64,000 nucleotides of DNA, taken from NCBI RefSeq assembly GCF_020520425.1, contig NC_079487.1:110828141-110892140 (forward strand). Reading direction: 5' to 3'. The stretch's first letter is position 1; each line of letters starts with the position of its first letter. The notes under the pieces are model-generated. The model was not told where the DNA came from and searched no databases. It saw nothing but the letters and a program-made list of their open reading frames with translations. The position numbers and the translations under genes are program-made. Origin of the DNA: Spinacia oleracea. Its lineage: Eukaryota; Streptophyta; Magnoliopsida; Caryophyllales; Amaranthaceae. This document shows, one piece after another, positions 61,628-64,000 of this stretch.

Positions 61628-62291
61628 CATTAACTTAGCAGACATATATAGGCCGGCCAGGTTAAGAATTAAGTCTAACCGGATTTCTAATAACAGTGGA
61701 AGTGTTAGCTCCAGAGTTAGAAAGGTCATAGCTAATTTCCATCCCAGAATTACCACATCCCACGACCAAAACATCCTTGTCTCGAAACTGGCGACCAGAC
61801 TTATACTCACTCGAATGCATGAAATCTCCTTTAAAATCATTTAACCCGGGGATATCAGGGATGTAACCCTTGCCATTTTCACCTGATGCAACAACCAAAA
61901 AGCTCGAGACAAATAATTTAGTCACATTATTTTCGGTATGTCTGGCTTCAACTAGCCATTTCCCATTATTCTCATCAAAGGATGCAGATTCAACAGAGTG
62001 ATAGTAGCGCGGGGTAATTTCAAATTGCTCAACATACTCATCAATGTAGTCTATAAAATCATCCTTACACATATACTTATTGGCTTCGGGTGCATGGGGT
62101 TTCAAAGGAAAGGAGCAAAACTCTTTTGCAAGATGAAGATGGCAACGATCATACGCACGCTTCTTCCATAGAGAAGCACAACAATCTTCCCTTTCAAGGA
62201 CAATGTAGGGGATACACTTTTGGCTTAAGCATGCAGCAATGCCAAGTCCTGCAGGACCAGCTCCTACAACTAGGACTATTGTTTCTTCCAT
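60776..62291 (-). CDS. YUC10: YUCCA10-like indole-3-pyruvate monooxygenase, four exons
   Basis: Exons on the minus strand: 62291-61680, 61522-61289, 61197-61075 and 60952-60776; all joins are in phase and give 381 residues, the usual YUC10/11 size. FAD site GAGPAG (10-15), NADPH site GCGNSG (178-183), the FATGFKS motif (310-316) and the RHLHLAKEFC-like region are visible. YUCCA enzymes convert indole-3-pyruvate to indole-3-acetic acid, the last step of the main auxin pathway, in the cytosol or at the ER. The start at 62291 (MEETIVL) fits the family; an in-frame extension upstream begins at a non-ATG codon. Intron 1 holds an AT microsatellite at 61585-61624. Which of YUC10 or YUC11 it matches best is not settled. 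Confidence 0.92.
61585..61624. repeat. (AT)n microsatellite in YUCCA intron 1
   Basis: About twenty AT units without interruption. Confidence 0.95.
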
Positions 62292-63124
62292 GTTTTTTTG
62301 TGTTTTTTGTGTGTGCAAAAGAAAATTAACAAGGAAGAAATTTCACTTAGGAATTAAGTTAGGATCGAAGTTGGTGTTTTATGACTTGAGGAGAAAATAT
62401 GGAGACTAAATAGTGTGTTTATGGATTATCTCTCCAGATTGTGTAGAGTATATATAGAGTGTTGCGTTGTAATATAATTTCCTAAAGGTAAGATACAACT
62501 AATAATCTTATGGGATACAAGGAAGTAATTTGATTTGTGAGTGGGTGTTTCTATGAGTTGAGGAGAATTTTGGGACTAAATGGTGAAGGAGAAATTAGAA
62601 CAACCATATAATTGAATATGACACTTAATTTATGATAAACTAGATGAATATATTTTATTTTATTTTATTTTCCATAATTTTGGCAACTTTGGAAGGGGGC
62701 GGGGCGCATTGGCATTTGGTGTTACTCATGCACGTAACATTCTAAGATATACAACATGCATACCTATTTGTATAATTTGCTAAAATGTGCACAAATAAGA
62801 AGAAAAAAAACCATTTCTTATATTTATACTTAATACGATGGGACCTATGTATACATACAAGTTACGGAAAATGGTGTGAATTGTATATGAAGAAGGGTGA
62901 TGATAAAAGTCGTAAATTACGTCACAACCTTACGTGTTACTCTTTTAACACAAACTCTTATTTAAAAGTGATGTACAATCAATAATATACATCAAAATAA
63001 AAATTAACTTAAAACCTATATACCACGATATAATACAAAAGTAATCTATTTTTTAGTCATAAAAATTTTCATTTTAATAAAAAAATTATTTATTCAAAGT
63101 CACTAATAATGTATAAAGGTACTT
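62292..63124. other. YUCCA upstream region, no other gene seen
   Basis: Presumed promoter lies next to 62292 (TATATATAGAG near 62450 could be a TATA box for the minus strand). Beyond, AT-rich intergenic DNA. Confidence 0.4.
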
Positions 63125-63282
63125 AACCATTTAACCCTTTAACATGTTTATCCATCAATTTCCTTTTTATTAATAAAAAAGGTAATCAAAACATCATTAC
63201 AAGTTATAAACAAAACTGAGAAAAAGTTAAATTGATATACAATAAATTTATCATAAGCCTTGTGTGTGTAAGACCTATTGCT
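63125..63282 (+). repeat. dispersed repeat, copy 2 (partner of 4753-4948)
   Basis: Shares ATTTAACCCTTTAA, AATCAAAAC and GATATACAATAAATTTAT followed by CTTGTG with copy 1, in the same orientation. No coding region. Confidence 0.55.
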
Positions 63283-64000
63283 CTTTTAATGGTACCACAT
63301 AAGTCGGGACTCGTCAAATTACTTTTATAATCAAAATCATATTTTTACTAAAATATTTGAATAAGTTAGTCCGTAAAAGAGAATGAAAAAACTTTTTATT
63401 ATAGTTACAGTCGATATATATTTCTTTATGTTGCAAATTTATATTATTATTAAAATTCGAAGGAAAGGAATGTGATCTCGCCACATGTTGCTTCCTATAT
63501 GACGATGACATGACGTATCATCATCTTTGATATGTCATCTCATATATAAGTTTTTTATCATGAAAAAATATTAGTTATAGGTTTCAAATATGTGATCACT
63601 CATTTGTTAGTCACATATGATAACCACTATGCCACAAACTCGATCACTTTGTTGTTTCTTATATGTTCAAAATTATATTAAGTCGATATAATTAGAAAAA
63701 TGATCTGAATCATATCTTAATAGTCTTACATCACAAATTAGTCAGTACTTTTACGAGTTACTAATCCTTACATGATAGAATTTATTAAAGTATACTCAAA
63801 CCAAGATACATTGTCATATAACAAATTAATTAGACTCAAAACGAGTTATATAATATTCCAATTAATCCATTTTTCTTCGGCACTAACTAGTTAAAATTTT
63901 AAAAACTAGAACGTACAATGTAATTTTAATTTTAAACTTAAAAAATTGTTGCCACACAAATCATTTATCGCAAGTTGCGACCATTTTGAATTTGGTATGA
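63283..64000. other. AT-rich intergenic DNA, nothing recognised
   Basis: No open frame with a domain, no RNA gene and no element ends were seen up to the window edge. Confidence 0.4.

Overview
The window is nuclear DNA of a flowering plant, almost certainly a eudicot. The evidence is spliced genes of plant-only or plant-typical families (ELF4-like, YUCCA, COX5C, plant MER3), AT-rich introns and intergenic DNA, and a dense load of plant transposons (Stowaway MITEs, Helitrons, hAT-like elements, SINEs, an RTE-like LINE, Ty1/Copia). The repeat style would fit Caryophyllales such as Amaranthaceae, but that is a weak inference.

Layout. 1-3100: GC-rich repeats, then the last three exons of a secretory-type cyclophilin running in from the left edge. 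3200-12460: repeats only, including a palindrome, a SINE, several MITEs and a very young Copia element sitting inside a Stowaway MITE. 13274-20575: two ELF4-like clock genes as a same-strand pair about 6.5 kb apart. They share promoter motifs, and Helitrons, a hAT-like element and other MITEs lie between them. 22514: a tRNA-Asn(GTT) gene. 24286-33451: a complete 27-exon MER3 meiotic helicase gene. 34398-35358: a Helitron. 35930-36952: COX5C with a leader intron. 37741-41829 (minus): a six-exon GDSL/SGNH esterase. 44804-57296 (minus): a 12-exon ABC1-family kinase gene whose 4.4-kb intron 6 holds a LINE carrying a nested TA-flanked element. 57432-60335: MITE, CACTA and Copia remains. 60776-62291 (minus): a four-exon YUCCA10-like flavin monooxygenase. 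62292-64000: no gene seen.

The genes do not form an operon-like unit; they are independent housekeeping, meiotic, clock and auxin genes. Exon models were built by hand from splice sites and reading phase. For MER3, the esterase, the ABC1 kinase and YUCCA the exon lengths sum to open frames of 1218, 256, 544 and 381 residues. The most notable points are the shared light/clock promoter footprint of the two ELF4-like genes, three apparent GC-AG introns plus an 18-nt microexon in MER3, Stowaway elements with a duplicated terminal repeat on one side, and the nested LINE/TA-element/minisatellite structure. I saw no clearly new biochemical system.
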